Positions 52,795 to 62,963 are shown, numbered from the stretch's first letter. The stretch is 64,000 nucleotides of DNA from Lachnospiraceae bacterium 10-1 (GCA_000403495.2 KE159822.1:103911-167910), one strand, 5' to 3'. Notes: generated by a model not told the origin, from the letters alone. Numbers and translations: made by a program.

Positions 52795-52873
52795 AGTAAT
52801 AAAGAAATAATGACGTAAATACTCACAGGATAAATGCTTAAAATACAAAAAAGAAAAGAGGATAAAGCTACAA

Positions 52874-54472
52874 ATGACAGGAAAATGTAAAATGATTTTA
52901 AAAAGAGCCTGCGCTGCAATACTTGCAGTTGCAATTCTTGGAATGCTGCCGGCAGGAGAAGTAAAGGCAGTAAACCAAAACGGATCAATTGCAAGGGGAA
53001 TTGATGTTTCAAAGCACAATGGAGCGGTTAACTGGTCACAGGTAGCAGCATCGGGAATTCAGTTTGCTTTTATCAAGGCAGGCAGTACCAATAGCGGGAT
53101 TGATCCTCAGTTTGCGGCAAACATTACAGGTGCACAGGCAGCCGGACTAAAGACAGGTGTTTATATTTATTCCTATGCAGTTACGCCGGAACAGGCGGCA
53201 AATGAGGCAAATCTTCTGCTTCAATGGATTGCACCTTATACAGTGAATTATCCTGTTGTATTTGATATTGAAGACAAATGTCACAAAAATCTTTCCAATC
53301 AGCAGTTAATAGATATTATAAATGCCTTTTGTACAGTGATTGATGCGGCAGGCTATTATCCGGTGGTTTATTCCAACAGAAATATGTTTGTCCAAAAATT
53401 AAATACGGTAGGATGGGATAAATGGGTTGCCCAATATAACACTAGCTGTGAGTATGATAATAATGTGTGCTTCTGGCAGTACTCCAGCAATGGAAGTGTT
53501 GGCGGCGTCAGCGGCAGAGTAGATGTGAATTATCAGTATAAAGATTATGGAAGCCTGATCATTCAGGAGGGCTTTATTGGTCATAGTGGCAGCGTGCGTT
53601 TTTACAGCAACTGGAAAATGCAGAAGGGCTGGGTGAATTACAACGACACCAGATATTATCTGGATGGTGCAGGAAACATGGTAAGCGGCTGGTTTACCGA
53701 TCCAAGCGGAACTTATTATCTTTCACCTGCTGATGGCAGTATTGCAAGGGGACAGGCCCAGGTAGACGGCATAGATTATTACTTTACAGGAGAAGGAATT
53801 AAAACTTCCGGCTGGGTTACCCTTGAAGATAAGAAATTTTTCTATGAGCCTGCCAGCAATGGAGCGATGAAAAGAGGATGGCACAGTGATGAAAAGGGTA
53901 GTTTTTATTACTTTGATGCTGCAGACGGGCATATGCTGACAGGAGCCCAGGCAATTGAAGGCGCTGAGTATTTATTTAACGCAGAAGGAATCCGGCAGCA
54001 GGGCTGGGCAACTCTTGAGAATGGAACTTTTTATTATGATCCGGCAACGGGGGCTAAGATCAGAGGTTTTATGGATGATGCCAAAGGACGTCATTATCTG
54101 TCACCTGATGACGGACATTTGGTGACAGGAGACGTAGTAATTGATAATAAAAATTATTTCTTTAGTCCGGAAGGAATTATGATGACGGGTATGGTTGCAA
54201 AGGCGGATGGCAGCTATTATTATGATCCGGCAACAGGACAAATGATAAATGGCTGGTTTTCCTCTGGAGATCAGTCTTATTACGCTGATCAGGCAGGGCA
54301 TATTGTTACCGGCGCTTATACCATTGACAAACAGATGTATTATTTTAATGAAACGGGAGCGCTGGTCAGAAATCAGGAAATAGAAGTTGACGGAGTCCTT
54401 TATCAAACCACAGAAGATGGAATTATGGTGAAAGTGGAATCTGCTATGGCAGATGCAGGAGAAGGCGTATAA
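52874..54472 (+). CDS. Secreted GH25 lysozyme with cell-wall-binding repeats
   Basis: This 532-aa protein has a signal peptide (KMILKRACAAILAVAILGML, cleavage likely after VKA near residue 36), a GH25 muramidase domain (about 42-225) with RGIDVSKHNG, FAFIKAGST and the acidic FDIEDK strand, and then about eleven aromatic cell-wall-binding repeats (patterns such as GWFTDPSGTYYLS and GTFYYDPATGAKI) to the end. It cuts the glycan of peptidoglycan and stays attached to the wall or teichoic acids. It could act in remodelling, separation or competition. The ribosome site is weak (AGAGG), and ATG 52892 is an alternative. Confidence 0.9.
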   Translation: MTGKCKMILKRACAAILAVAILGMLPAGEVKAVNQNGSIARGIDVSKHNGAVNWSQVAASGIQFAFIKAGSTNSGIDPQFAANITGAQAAGLKTGVYIYSYAVTPEQAANEANLLLQWIAPYTVNYPVVFDIEDKCHKNLSNQQLIDIINAFCTVIDAAGYYPVVYSNRNMFVQKLNTVGWDKWVAQYNTSCEYDNNVCFWQYSSNGSVGGVSGRVDVNYQYKDYGSLIIQEGFIGHSGSVRFYSNWKMQKGWVNYNDTRYYLDGAGNMVSGWFTDPSGTYYLSPADGSIARGQAQVDGIDYYFTGEGIKTSGWVTLEDKKFFYEPASNGAMKRGWHSDEKGSFYYFDAADGHMLTGAQAIEGAEYLFNAEGIRQQGWATLENGTFYYDPATGAKIRGFMDDAKGRHYLSPDDGHLVTGDVVIDNKNYFFSPEGIMMTGMVAKADGSYYYDPATGQMINGWFSSGDQSYYADQAGHIVTGAYTIDKQMYYFNETGALVRNQEIEVDGVLYQTTEDGIMVKVESAMADAGEGV

Positions 54473-54479
54473 AAATGTC

Positions 54480-54508
54480 TTGAAATCTGCCATCTTATGT
54501 GTTATAGT
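54480..54508 (+). promoter_or_regulatory. Promoter of secG-rnr
   Basis: TTGAAA (54480-54485) and TATAGT (54503-54508), 17-bp spacing, 31 bp before secG. Confidence 0.7.
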
Positions 54509-54538
54509 AGTTTGTGCTTGGCACTAGGAGGTATAAGT

Positions 54539-54778
54539 ATGGAAGCGTTAAGAATAGTTATTCAGGTGATATTCATTTTTTTATGTATTGCACTTACAGT
54601 GCTGGTACTGATGCAGGAAGGCAAGTCAGCAGGTTTAGGGGCAATAAGCGGTGTTGCGGAAACATACTGGGGTAAGAATAAGGGACGTTCTATGGAAGGA
54701 AAACTTGTGAAATTTACCAAGTATCTGGCAATTGGCTTTATGCTGTTAACTGTTATTTTAAATCTTAATGTATTTTAG
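54539..54778 (+). CDS. secG: Preprotein translocase subunit SecG
   Basis: This 79-aa protein has two membrane helices with the conserved loop LVLMQEGKSAGLGAISG and TYWGKNKGRSMEG between them, typical of SecG. AGGAGG is correctly spaced before ATG 54539; an upstream start at 54497 overlaps the promoter. SecG eases SecYE-dependent export. The secG-rnr-smpB-ssrA order is common in Firmicutes. Confidence 0.92.
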   Translation: MEALRIVIQVIFIFLCIALTVLVLMQEGKSAGLGAISGVAETYWGKNKGRSMEGKLVKFTKYLAIGFMLLTVILNLNVF

Positions 54779-54783
54779 GACTT

Positions 54784-54816
54784 AAGGCATTCCTGTAAAG
54801 GAATGCCTTATTTATT
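54784..54816 (+). terminator. Terminator between secG and rnr
   Basis: Perfect 10-bp stem AAGGCATTCC / GGAATGCCTT (loop TGTAAA) followed by ATTTATTTC. It probably reduces but does not abolish transcription into rnr, since no other promoter is obvious before rnr. Confidence 0.8.
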
Positions 54817-54832
54817 TCACATAAGTTTTTAT

Positions 54833-57004
54833 ATGGAGAAAAAATTGGATCAGAATTTGCGTAGTAAAAGAAAAAATTTAATATGTCAGTTAGTAGAGGA
54901 TGAATGCTATATTCCCATGAAGGAAAAAGAGCTTGCCATTTTCATGCAGGTAAAGCCTGAAGAAAGACAGGAGTTTAAGGATGTTTTAAGTGAACTTGTA
55001 AGAGAAGGAAAGCTGCAGATGACAAAGCGGGGCAAATATCTGAAAGAGGATAGAAGCACAGAAAAGCTTACAGGTACTTTTATTAATAATTTCAGGGGTT
55101 TTGGGTTTGTAGAAATAGAGGGAAGGATGCAGGACCTTTTTATACCGGAGGAAGAAGTAAATGGAGCTTTTCATAAGGACAGGGTGCAGGTGGAATTACT
55201 TAAAGGGCAGCACGGAAAGCGTCAGGAAGCCAAAGTAGTATCTGTTCTTTCTCATGGGATTACCAGAATTGTGGGTACTTACGATCATGCAGGCAATTTC
55301 GGATTTGTGATTCCTGATGATGAAAAAATAGGTGTTGATATTTTTGTACCCAGAGAACGTTCTAAAGGAGCAGTTACAGGCCATAAGGTAGTAGTGGAGC
55401 TTTCCAGCTATGGAGATGAAAGACATAAGCCTGAGGGAAAAATAATTGAGATTTTAGGTCATGTAAATGATCCCGGTGTGGATATTCTATCTATTATCAA
55501 AGGCTTTGGACTGCCGGAGGAGTTTCCGGAAAGAGTGCTGAACCAGGCAGTACGGGTGGCCAGAGATGTAAGTGAAAAGGACAGGGAAGGCCGGAAGGAT
55601 CTGCGAAATCTTTTGATGGTAACAATAGATGGAGAAGATGCCAAGGATTTAGATGATGCGGTTAGCTTATACAAAGAAGGAGATAACTATTATCTGGGAG
55701 TACACATTGCAGATGTAACTAATTATGTTCAGGAAAATTCAGCCCTTGATCATGAGGCATGTGAGAGGGGAACCAGCATTTATCTGGTGGACAGAGTGAT
55801 TCCTATGCTTCCGCATACTCTTTCCAATGGAATTTGTTCTCTGAATATGAAAGAGGACCGTCTGGCATTAAGCTGTCTGATGACGTTAGATGGCAGGGGG
55901 AATGTAAGCAGCTATGAAATTGCAGAAACAGTAATTTGTGTAGATCAGAGAATGTCTTACACAGAGGTAAATAAAATATTGGAAAGAGATCAGGAGACAA
56001 CAGAAAAGTATAGGGAATTAGTACCTATGTTTTTATTGATGAAGGAACTTGCAGATCTTTTAAGGGAAAAAAGAAAGAAACGCGGTTCAATAGACTTTGA
56101 GTTCCCTGAAAGTAAAATAGTGCTTGATAAGGAAGGAACACCTCTTTTGGTTGCACCTTATGAAAGAAATGCGGCAACTAAGATCATTGAAGATTTTATG
56201 CTGCTTGCTAATGAAACGGTGGCACAGCATTTTTACTGGCTGGAGATTCCCTTTGTATACCGAACTCATGACTATCCTGATCCGGAAAAAATATTGAAAT
56301 TAGGAACTTTTATAAATAATTTCGGTTATCATATTAAGGTGAAAAGCGGAGACAATGAAATTCATCCCAAAGAAATCCAAAAGCTTTTGGGAAAAATAGA
56401 AGGAACCAGCGAAGAGGCGCTTATCAGTAGATTAGCTTTGCGGAGCATGAAAAAGGCCGGATATACAGTGGAATGTACAGGGCATTTTGGTCTGGCATGT
56501 TCTTATTACTGCCACTTTACTTCACCTATAAGGAGATATCCGGATCTGCAGATACACCGCATTATAAAAGAGCAGTTACGGGGAAGGATGAATGAAAGCC
56601 GGATGGCGCACTATGAAGAAATTCTGCCCCAGGTGGCGAAGCATTCTTCTGATATGGAGAGGAGAGCTGACGAGGCAGAGCGGGAAACTGACAAGCTGAA
56701 AAAGGTTCAGTATATGGAAAATAAAATTGGCCGGATTTATGAAGGCGTCGTTTCTGGTATTACCGCATGGGGAATTTATGTGGAGCTTAGGAATACCATA
56801 GAGGGAATGATTCATGTCTCAAAACTGGCAGGAGATTATTATTATTGTAATGAAGAAACCTATGAAATGATTGGAAGAGATACCGGCAGATGTTTTAAGC
56901 TGGGGCAAAAAGTAATGGTAATGGTAGATGGAGTGGATCATCTGCAGAAAAGCATTGATTTTGTATTAGCCCCGGAGGGAGAGGATAAGATTGAAAATTT
57001 TTAA
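54833..57004 (+). CDS. rnr: Ribonuclease R
   Basis: This 723-aa 3'-5' exoribonuclease has two cold-shock domains (GTFINNFRGFGFVEIEG, VGTYDHAGNFGFVIPDD), the RNB domain with the metal-binding TIDGEDAKDLDDAVS and the HFTSPIRRYPDLQIHR motif, and a C-terminal S1 domain (GRIYEGVVSGITAWGIYVEL). It degrades structured RNA and takes part in tmRNA-linked mRNA decay, which fits the smpB-ssrA genes next to it. The start is uncertain: ATG 54833 lacks a ribosome site, whereas GGAG is six bases before an in-frame TTG at 54845. Confidence 0.94.
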   Translation: MEKKLDQNLRSKRKNLICQLVEDECYIPMKEKELAIFMQVKPEERQEFKDVLSELVREGKLQMTKRGKYLKEDRSTEKLTGTFINNFRGFGFVEIEGRMQDLFIPEEEVNGAFHKDRVQVELLKGQHGKRQEAKVVSVLSHGITRIVGTYDHAGNFGFVIPDDEKIGVDIFVPRERSKGAVTGHKVVVELSSYGDERHKPEGKIIEILGHVNDPGVDILSIIKGFGLPEEFPERVLNQAVRVARDVSEKDREGRKDLRNLLMVTIDGEDAKDLDDAVSLYKEGDNYYLGVHIADVTNYVQENSALDHEACERGTSIYLVDRVIPMLPHTLSNGICSLNMKEDRLALSCLMTLDGRGNVSSYEIAETVICVDQRMSYTEVNKILERDQETTEKYRELVPMFLLMKELADLLREKRKKRGSIDFEFPESKIVLDKEGTPLLVAPYERNAATKIIEDFMLLANETVAQHFYWLEIPFVYRTHDYPDPEKILKLGTFINNFGYHIKVKSGDNEIHPKEIQKLLGKIEGTSEEALISRLALRSMKKAGYTVECTGHFGLACSYYCHFTSPIRRYPDLQIHRIIKEQLRGRMNESRMAHYEEILPQVAKHSSDMERRADEAERETDKLKKVQYMENKIGRIYEGVVSGITAWGIYVELRNTIEGMIHVSKLAGDYYYCNEETYEMIGRDTGRCFKLGQKVMVMVDGVDHLQKSIDFVLAPEGEDKIENF

Positions 57005-57069
57005 TTTTCAATCAGGAGATTTGCGATACGGGCAGAGTCTTTTGACTGTGAAAGGAGCATGGGTTAAAG

Positions 57070-57537
57070 ATGGCGAAAGAAGATATGAAACTGGTGGCTA
57101 ATAACAAAAAGGCATATCATGATTATTTTATTGAAGAAAAATACGAAGCCGGACTGGTTCTGCATGGAACTGAGGTAAAGTCACTGCGCATGGGAAAATG
57201 CAGTATTAAAGAGGCATTTATACGAATTGAAAATAGTGAGGTGTTTATTTATGGTATGCATATAAGCCCTTATGAAAAAGGAAATATATTTAATAAGGAT
57301 CCGCTTCGGGTAAAAAAACTGTTGCTGCATAAGCAGCAAATACGAAAGCTGATCGGTAATAGTTCTGAAAAAGGATACACAATTGTTCCCCTGCAGGTTT
57401 ACTTTAAAGATGGCAGGGCAAAAATTGAAATTGGCCTTGCAAAAGGTAAAAAGCTTTATGACAAGAGGCAGGATATTGCCAAAAAAGATCAGAAAAGAGA
57501 AGCAGAAAAAGAACTGAAAGCAAAGTTGCATTTTTAA
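57070..57537 (+). CDS. smpB: SsrA-binding protein SmpB
   Basis: This 155-aa protein binds tmRNA and delivers it to stalled ribosomes. It has [36 protein letters not shown], the PYEKGN segment and the basic tail ([20 protein letters not shown]) that reads the empty mRNA channel. GAAAGGAG lies upstream of ATG 57070. Its partner RNA gene begins 32 bp after the stop, and the ssrA promoter overlaps the end of smpB. Confidence 0.96.
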   Translation: MAKEDMKLVANNKKAYHDYFIEEKYEAGLVLHGTEVKSLRMGKCSIKEAFIRIENSEVFIYGMHISPYEKGNIFNKDPLRVKKLLLHKQQIRKLIGNSSEKGYTIVPLQVYFKDGRAKIEIGLAKGKKLYDKRQDIAKKDQKREAEKELKAKLHF

Positions 57538-57554
57538 GTTTAATCTATTATAAT
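57526..57554 (+). promoter_or_regulatory. Promoter of ssrA overlapping the smpB end
   Basis: TTGCAT (57526-57531) and TATAAT (57549-57554) with 17-bp spacing. Transcription near 57561 would leave a short 5' leader to be trimmed by RNase P. Confidence 0.65.
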
Positions 57555-57569
57555 TAATTTAATTAATAA

Positions 57570-57915
57570 GGGATAGTAAAGGTTTCGACAGGGGCTTTGC
57601 AGCTGGAGAAGCTATCCGCAGGCGATGCGTTAAATCGCAAAAATAAATATAAACGCTGAAGATAATTTAGCATACGCTGCCTAATGGCAGCTGTCTGACC
57701 TAGTGCACCTACACATTAGAATTCAGGCATCGACTATGTAGGAAACGACACAGGTTAAGCTTTGCGCCTGTGGGCGTATTATGAAGCTACTGAATAAATC
57801 GGGGTGTCGGTTTCCTGATTTAGGAGGGAATGAGGGTTACCCGAAATAATCGACTATGATAGTAGAAGGACAGGGAATGGGTCTTTGGACGCGGGTTCGA
57901 CTCCCGCCTATTCCA
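57570..57915 (+). ncRNA. ssrA: Transfer-messenger RNA
   Basis: The 5' end GGGATAG pairs with CTATTCC at 57908-57914 to form the acceptor stem, followed by GTAAAGGTTTCGACAGGGG, the standard tmRNA opening. The T-arm GCGGGTTCGACTCCCGC is near the 3' end. The tag frame begins at GCA about 57636 and encodes AKININAEDNLAYAA before TAA; the AYAA end is the proteolysis signal. The CCA after the stem overlaps the mature end only in part, so it is probably added or completed after processing. It rescues ribosomes with SmpB. Confidence 0.95.
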
Positions 57916-57916
57916 T

Positions 57917-57984
57917 AAAGAAAAGTTCTTATGAGGTTCGATTTGATTCGGCTTTTTAAGGACTTTTCTTTGAATTCTTTTTCT
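57917..57984 (+). terminator. Terminator of ssrA
   Basis: AAAGAAAAGTTCTTA pairs with TAAGGACTTTTCTTT around a 25-nt loop, followed by T-rich sequence. Confidence 0.6.
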
Positions 57985-58012
57985 TAAAATAAATTGGGAA
58001 AGGATAAGACAT

Positions 58013-58567
58013 ATGGAGGAAAAAACAGATTTTTATGTAGCCGGATACCGCTTTGGTTCTATAGAGGATGCAAAGCAGGCCCAGAAGGAAGAAAAGGAGG
58101 CTTCCTATTTTGAGTCAAAGCTTAGGGGGAAAGAAGTACAAAATATTCTGGCAGCCTATGACAATATTTTAGATGAAAAGGTATTTAAAACCCCTGTTGG
58201 CTGGGAATATTTAAAGAGTTTGCAGGATAAAATACGGGAAATGGGAATGGAAGAAGATTACATAAGACCAATCCCTATGTATGTTTCTTATGTACATGAT
58301 GAAAGTGAACAAATTACCACAAGACAGCGGATACAGCCGGTCCCAAAAAAGGAAGATGGCAGTGGCAAATTGAGACTGTCCATTTTTTTTAATATTCTGC
58401 TTGTAATTATGGTGGCAGCGATGTTTATGATTGCAGTCAACAGTGATAACCCTAATATCTTGAACTATGAAACCACAATTATAAATAAATATGCATCATG
58501 GGATCAGGAATTGACAGAAAGGGAAAACAAGATTAGGGAAAAAGAAGCGGAACTTTTCACAGATTAG
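58013..58567 (+). CDS. Hypothetical membrane-anchored protein, 184 aa
   Basis: This protein has a soluble, charged N-terminal part (about 1-122) with YRFGSIEDAKQAQKEEKEAS, one membrane helix (about 125-146, FFNILLVIMVAAMFMIAV) and a C-terminal charged coil (ASWDQELTERENKIREKEAE). GGAAAGGA precedes ATG 58013. It lies 56 bp before a two-component system. No family is recognised. Confidence 0.7.
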   Translation: MEEKTDFYVAGYRFGSIEDAKQAQKEEKEASYFESKLRGKEVQNILAAYDNILDEKVFKTPVGWEYLKSLQDKIREMGMEEDYIRPIPMYVSYVHDESEQITTRQRIQPVPKKEDGSGKLRLSIFFNILLVIMVAAMFMIAVNSDNPNILNYETTIINKYASWDQELTERENKIREKEAELFTD

Positions 58568-58623
58568 ACATATTTCTGAAGTATACTAAATGAAAGGCTT
58601 ATGTGGAAAGGCATGGATTAAGA

Positions 58624-59301
58624 ATGGATAAGTTAAAAATTCTTGTAGTAGATGATGAATCCAGAATGAGAAAACTTGTAAAGGACTTCTTGCAAAAAAA
58701 TAATTATGAGGTGATAGAGGCAGAGGATGGCAGTCAGGCGCTTGATCTTTTTTATGAACAAAAGGATATTGCACTTATTATTCTGGATGTTATGATGCCT
58801 AAGACAGATGGCTGGCAGGTTTGCCGGGAAATCAGGCAGTATTCCAATGTGCCGGTTATCATGCTGACGGCAAAATCAGATGAAAGGGATGAACTGCAGG
58901 GTTTTCAATTGGGCGTTGATGAATACATTTCCAAACCTTTCAGCCCCAAAATACTTGTGGCCCGTGTGGAAGCGATTCTACGCAGGACAAATCAGCTTGC
59001 TGATGAGGAAAAGCTGGAAGTAAGCGGTATTATTGTAGATAAGAAGGCACATAGCGTAATCATAGATGGCAGGATGGTAGAATTAAGTTATAAAGAGTTT
59101 GAGCTTTTGGCATATTTTCTGGAAAACAGGGGAATTGCCCTGTCTCGTGAGAAAATACTGAATAGTGTATGGAACTATGACTATTTTGGAGATGCAAGAA
59201 CGATAGATACCCATGTAAAAAAGCTTCGAAGCAAGATGGGGAAAAAAGGTGATTTAATAAAAACAATATGGGGATTAGGGTACAAGCTTGAAGCGGAGTA
59301 A
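58624..59301 (+). CDS. OmpR-family response regulator
   Basis: This 225-aa regulator has a receiver domain (VVDDESR, phospho-acceptor Asp in LIILDVMMPKTDGW, Lys in YISKPF) and a C-terminal winged helix (VELSYKEFELLAYFLENRG, TIDTHVKKLRSKMG, TIWGLGYKLE). ATG 58624 is chosen to fit the family start KLKILVVDD, though the ribosome site is weak (AAAGG 12 bases before). The kinase gene follows, within 11 bp. Confidence 0.92.
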   Translation: MDKLKILVVDDESRMRKLVKDFLQKNNYEVIEAEDGSQALDLFYEQKDIALIILDVMMPKTDGWQVCREIRQYSNVPVIMLTAKSDERDELQGFQLGVDEYISKPFSPKILVARVEAILRRTNQLADEEKLEVSGIIVDKKAHSVIIDGRMVELSYKEFELLAYFLENRGIALSREKILNSVWNYDYFGDARTIDTHVKKLRSKMGKKGDLIKTIWGLGYKLEAE

Positions 59302-59311
59302 CAGAAGAATT

Positions 59312-60805
59312 ATGAAATATTCAATAAGAAAGCAGTTTGCATTGGTGTTTGGTCTGTTGATGGCAGGAACAATTCTGCTTTGCTGGTTTATAAACAACAC
59401 CTTTCTTGAGGAATACTATTTAAGAAATAAGCAGAAAGCAATGATGGACGCATATCAAAGTGTAAATGAAGCATCAAATGAGGGCATAATAAATACGGAA
59501 ACTTTTGACATTGAATTTCAGAAGATCTGTGGAAAAAACAATATTAGTATTATTCTTCTTGATGCAAGGTCCAAAACCCTTAAAGCATCCATGAATGACT
59601 ATGAACTTTTAAGCAGACAACTTGTTGATTATGTATTTGGAAAAGGAATTACATTTGAGGACAAGTTGTTAGAACTGGAAGAAAATTATGAAATGTATAT
59701 CAAGCTGGATGCAAGAACGCAGTTGGAGTATGTGGATATGTGGGGGGTTTTGGATAATGGAAACCTTTTCCTGTTTAGAAGTCCTCTGGAAGGAATACAG
59801 GAAAGTGTAGCGCTTGCAAACCGTTTTCTCGCATACGTGGGAATTGGTTCTGCAATATTTAGTGCACTGATTATTCTGCTTGTTTCCCGTAAAATTACAG
59901 AGCCTATTATGGAACTTACCTGCATTTCTGAGAGAATGAGCCATTTGGACTTTGATGCTGAGTATACAGGAAGCAGTAAAACGGAAATTGCCCTGCTTGG
60001 ACAGAACATAAATCATCTTTCAAAAACATTGGAAACTACCATATCAGAATTGAAAAGCGCAAATAACGAGCTGCAGCGCGATATTGAAAAGAAAAGTCGA
60101 ATTGACGAAATGCGCAAAGATTTCTTGTCCAATGTTTCTCATGAGCTGAAGACTCCTATTGCATTGATACAAGGGTATGCAGAAGGACTGAAGGAAGGCG
60201 TAAGTGATGATGAGGAGAGTAGAAACTTTTATTGTGAAGTCATTATGGATGAGGCTGCTAAGATGAATCATATGGTGAAAAAGCTTCTTACATTGAATCA
60301 GCTGGAATATGGAAACGACACAGTTTCAATGGAGCGCTTTGACATTACAGCCCTGATTAACAATTACCTTTCATCTGCTGCTATTTTGTGCAGACAGAAA
60401 GGCATTAAACTGCAGATGGAAAGTTACCCGGCTGTCAAAGTGTGGGCTGATGAATATATGGTGGAAGAGATATTTAATAATTATTTTACTAATGCAATGA
60501 ATCATGTTGCAGAAAAAAGAGTGATTGATGTAAAATTGACTTTAAAGGAAAAGCTGGTTCGGGTTTCTGTTTTTAATACAGGGCGGCCTATACCAGAGGA
60601 ATGCATTGACCATATATGGGAAAAGTTCTATAAAGTGGATAAAGCCCGGACAAGAGAGTATGGAGGAAGTGGGGTGGGGCTTTCTATTGTAAAAGCAATG
60701 ATGGATGCAATGAACCAGAAATATGGCGTTATTAATTACGATAACGGAGTGGAATTCTGGTTTGAACTGGAAACCACCAAAGGGGCAGAGGAAAAAGGAG
60801 AATAG
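59312..60805 (+). CDS. Sensor histidine kinase
   Basis: This 497-aa kinase has two membrane helices (about 10-32 and 172-195) enclosing a roughly 140-residue outer sensor domain, then HAMP (KITEPIMELTCISERM), HisKA with the phospho-acceptor His in SNVSHELKTPIALIQGYAEG, and HATPase with N-box and YGGSGVGLSIVKAMMDAM. Partner of the OmpR regulator upstream. A TTG start at 59288 that overlaps the regulator would add eight residues. The signal is unknown; similar pairs in clostridia respond to envelope stress. Confidence 0.92.
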   Translation: MKYSIRKQFALVFGLLMAGTILLCWFINNTFLEEYYLRNKQKAMMDAYQSVNEASNEGIINTETFDIEFQKICGKNNISIILLDARSKTLKASMNDYELLSRQLVDYVFGKGITFEDKLLELEENYEMYIKLDARTQLEYVDMWGVLDNGNLFLFRSPLEGIQESVALANRFLAYVGIGSAIFSALIILLVSRKITEPIMELTCISERMSHLDFDAEYTGSSKTEIALLGQNINHLSKTLETTISELKSANNELQRDIEKKSRIDEMRKDFLSNVSHELKTPIALIQGYAEGLKEGVSDDEESRNFYCEVIMDEAAKMNHMVKKLLTLNQLEYGNDTVSMERFDITALINNYLSSAAILCRQKGIKLQMESYPAVKVWADEYMVEEIFNNYFTNAMNHVAEKRVIDVKLTLKEKLVRVSVFNTGRPIPEECIDHIWEKFYKVDKARTREYGGSGVGLSIVKAMMDAMNQKYGVINYDNGVEFWFELETTKGAEEKGE

Positions 60806-60849
60806 CAGGCCAGGTAACCGCACAAGCTAATCTGGCATGGAGAAATAGA

Positions 60850-62922
60850 TTGGACAGTGGAAATATGAATCATATGGAACATAAAGATATTGCAGGATGG
60901 GAAAATAAAGAGAGAGAGTATATGCAGCGGGTTAGAAATATGCTGAACCTTCTTATGGAGGAGTCTGAGGATCCGGATTATGATCAGTATTTGGCGCAGA
61001 TGGCCAGAGACTTAGACAGTGGTAAAGCAAGCCCCTGGCAGGTAGAGCAGGAAGCGCAAAGAAGTTATCAGCAGTATCGGCAGCGTATGGTGCAGCAGGA
61101 GATGGCCCGGATCCATGCACTTCACCGTCAGCAGTTATTGACTGATACAAAATCAAAAAGAAATATGGAATTTAGAGTTGGCGTTCATATCTTTGGATTT
61201 TTAGGCGGGGTATTTATTCTGGCAGCATTTGTGATCTTTGGATTTAACTTTCTGGATGGGCTTGCACAAGGGCTGTGCCTTTATGGGATTGCGATTATTT
61301 TTGTAGTATTATCAGAACTATTGTTAAATAGAAAATTTCCGGCATTTTCCCGAGTGATTACAGGAATTGGAATTGGAGGGATGTACGTTGCTAATTTTGT
61401 AAACTTTTTAGTGCTGCATACAATTAATGGAATTGCAGCGCTTATAGTTACATTGCTTATTGCCGCAGGGACATTTTTACTCAGTAAGAAAAAGGAATCT
61501 GCAGCAATGCGGATTATTAGTTTGGCAGGGTGTTATATCAGTTTCTTGCCGGTAGAGGGTTTTGAAACGGAATTTGCGTTTTTGGTTAGTGCGCTGTTAT
61601 TGCTTGTGATAAATACATTCAGCATATTTATACGTAATCAAAAGCACCAAACATTTATTGATAGTATACATATCTTTTTAAATGTATTGTTTACCATGAT
61701 TTTAACAGGTGTTGCATGGGCTGAGGAACTTGAATCAGCATATCTGGTATTATTTGTACTGACAGCTTTTATCTTTTGTAATATACTCTGTTTCAGACGG
61801 AGGGATGAAAAAGAAAATATAGTATTTACATTTGGCTGCATTGCCAATGGAATTTATCTCTTTTTACTTTTTATGGTTGGAACCGTATCGCCGGAAATGG
61901 CGGATTCACAAATGAAATTGTTTGTGCATTTGCTGACTGAGGTCTTAATTGGTGCGGTTTGTGGTATTTTCTTTTTTCTTTGGAATAAAGAAGATGGCAG
62001 AAAATGGGCGCAGGTTTATTATGTGGCTGGAGTTTACTTTATTTTAAGTTCGAATGCGGAATTTCCACTGGAAAAAATCATAGTATCATTGGCAGTATTT
62101 TTTCTGATAAAGATTTTTGCAGACCGGAAGGAAATGTGGGTGCTTGATTGTATTGCAACAGCGTGGATTGGAATACAGGGACTTTGGATTTCAGATAATT
62201 GGTACTGCTGGCTGTTTTCCGCAGCACTGATTTTAGCTATTTTAAAGGTAAGAAGAATTCACATTTATCATGAATTGGTGATTACGTTTGGCATTTTGAT
62301 GGTTTGGTGGAGTCAGTGTAATTTCTATTTATATAATAAATTCGATTTTGACAGAGGATGGTTTTATCCGGTAAGTGCAGGAGGTTTACTGCTGTTATTC
62401 TTACTGTTTAATCATTTGCCTTGGCTAAGAGATAAAAATCAAAAGCCTTATAATATAATAAATGTTATTTTTATGACAATATTTTATTTGGGAGTCTGGT
62501 GGTGCGGCAGTTATATTATTAGTTCAATTATGATGGTGCTTGGAACAGTATCTATTATCATAATTTTCAGAGAACGCTACAAAATGAAGCTTCCTAAAAA
62601 ACAACTGTTTCTGGCAGGATTTCTGGTATACTTTTCTTTAACGGGACATTATGAGTCACCTGTAATTGTAAGCATACTGCTTATGATGATTGCACTTTTA
62701 TGTGTGGGAGGAGGATTTAAACTGCGTGATAAAACCGAAAGAATCTGTGGCCTTGTACTTGCATTTTTTGTCTGCATTAAGCTGGTAGTATATGATTTTA
62801 GGGAAGCTGAAATATTTTATAAAATGATTGTATTTTTAGTAGTTGGTGCCATTGCACTTATTATTTCTTTTCTTTACATACAATTAGAAAAAAATATTGG
62901 GAATCAGGAAAATGTAAGATGA
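60850..62922 (+). CDS. Large polytopic membrane protein, DUF2339-like
   Basis: This 690-aa protein has a soluble charged N-terminus of about 105 residues (Gln/Arg-rich, likely coiled coil) and then 18-20 membrane helices. The helix pattern and GIGIGGMYVANFVNFLVLH resemble the DUF2339 family of unknown function. TTG 60850 is chosen because GGAG lies seven bases before it; ATG 60865 is an alternative. It follows the kinase by 44 bp and may be its target or partner. Confidence 0.75.
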   Translation: MDSGNMNHMEHKDIAGWENKEREYMQRVRNMLNLLMEESEDPDYDQYLAQMARDLDSGKASPWQVEQEAQRSYQQYRQRMVQQEMARIHALHRQQLLTDTKSKRNMEFRVGVHIFGFLGGVFILAAFVIFGFNFLDGLAQGLCLYGIAIIFVVLSELLLNRKFPAFSRVITGIGIGGMYVANFVNFLVLHTINGIAALIVTLLIAAGTFLLSKKKESAAMRIISLAGCYISFLPVEGFETEFAFLVSALLLLVINTFSIFIRNQKHQTFIDSIHIFLNVLFTMILTGVAWAEELESAYLVLFVLTAFIFCNILCFRRRDEKENIVFTFGCIANGIYLFLLFMVGTVSPEMADSQMKLFVHLLTEVLIGAVCGIFFFLWNKEDGRKWAQVYYVAGVYFILSSNAEFPLEKIIVSLAVFFLIKIFADRKEMWVLDCIATAWIGIQGLWISDNWYCWLFSAALILAILKVRRIHIYHELVITFGILMVWWSQCNFYLYNKFDFDRGWFYPVSAGGLLLLFLLFNHLPWLRDKNQKPYNIINVIFMTIFYLGVWWCGSYIISSIMMVLGTVSIIIIFRERYKMKLPKKQLFLAGFLVYFSLTGHYESPVIVSILLMMIALLCVGGGFKLRDKTERICGLVLAFFVCIKLVVYDFREAEIFYKMIVFLVVGAIALIISFLYIQLEKNIGNQENVR

Positions 62923-62934
62923 AAGACAGGATTG

Positions 62935-62963
62935 TTGACTATAGGCGGTTGCTTTGCTATTAT
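62935..62963 (+). promoter_or_regulatory. Promoter of the lipoprotein gene
   Basis: TTGACT (62935-62940) and TATTAT (62958-62963), 17-bp spacing, 35 bp before the start codon. Confidence 0.65.
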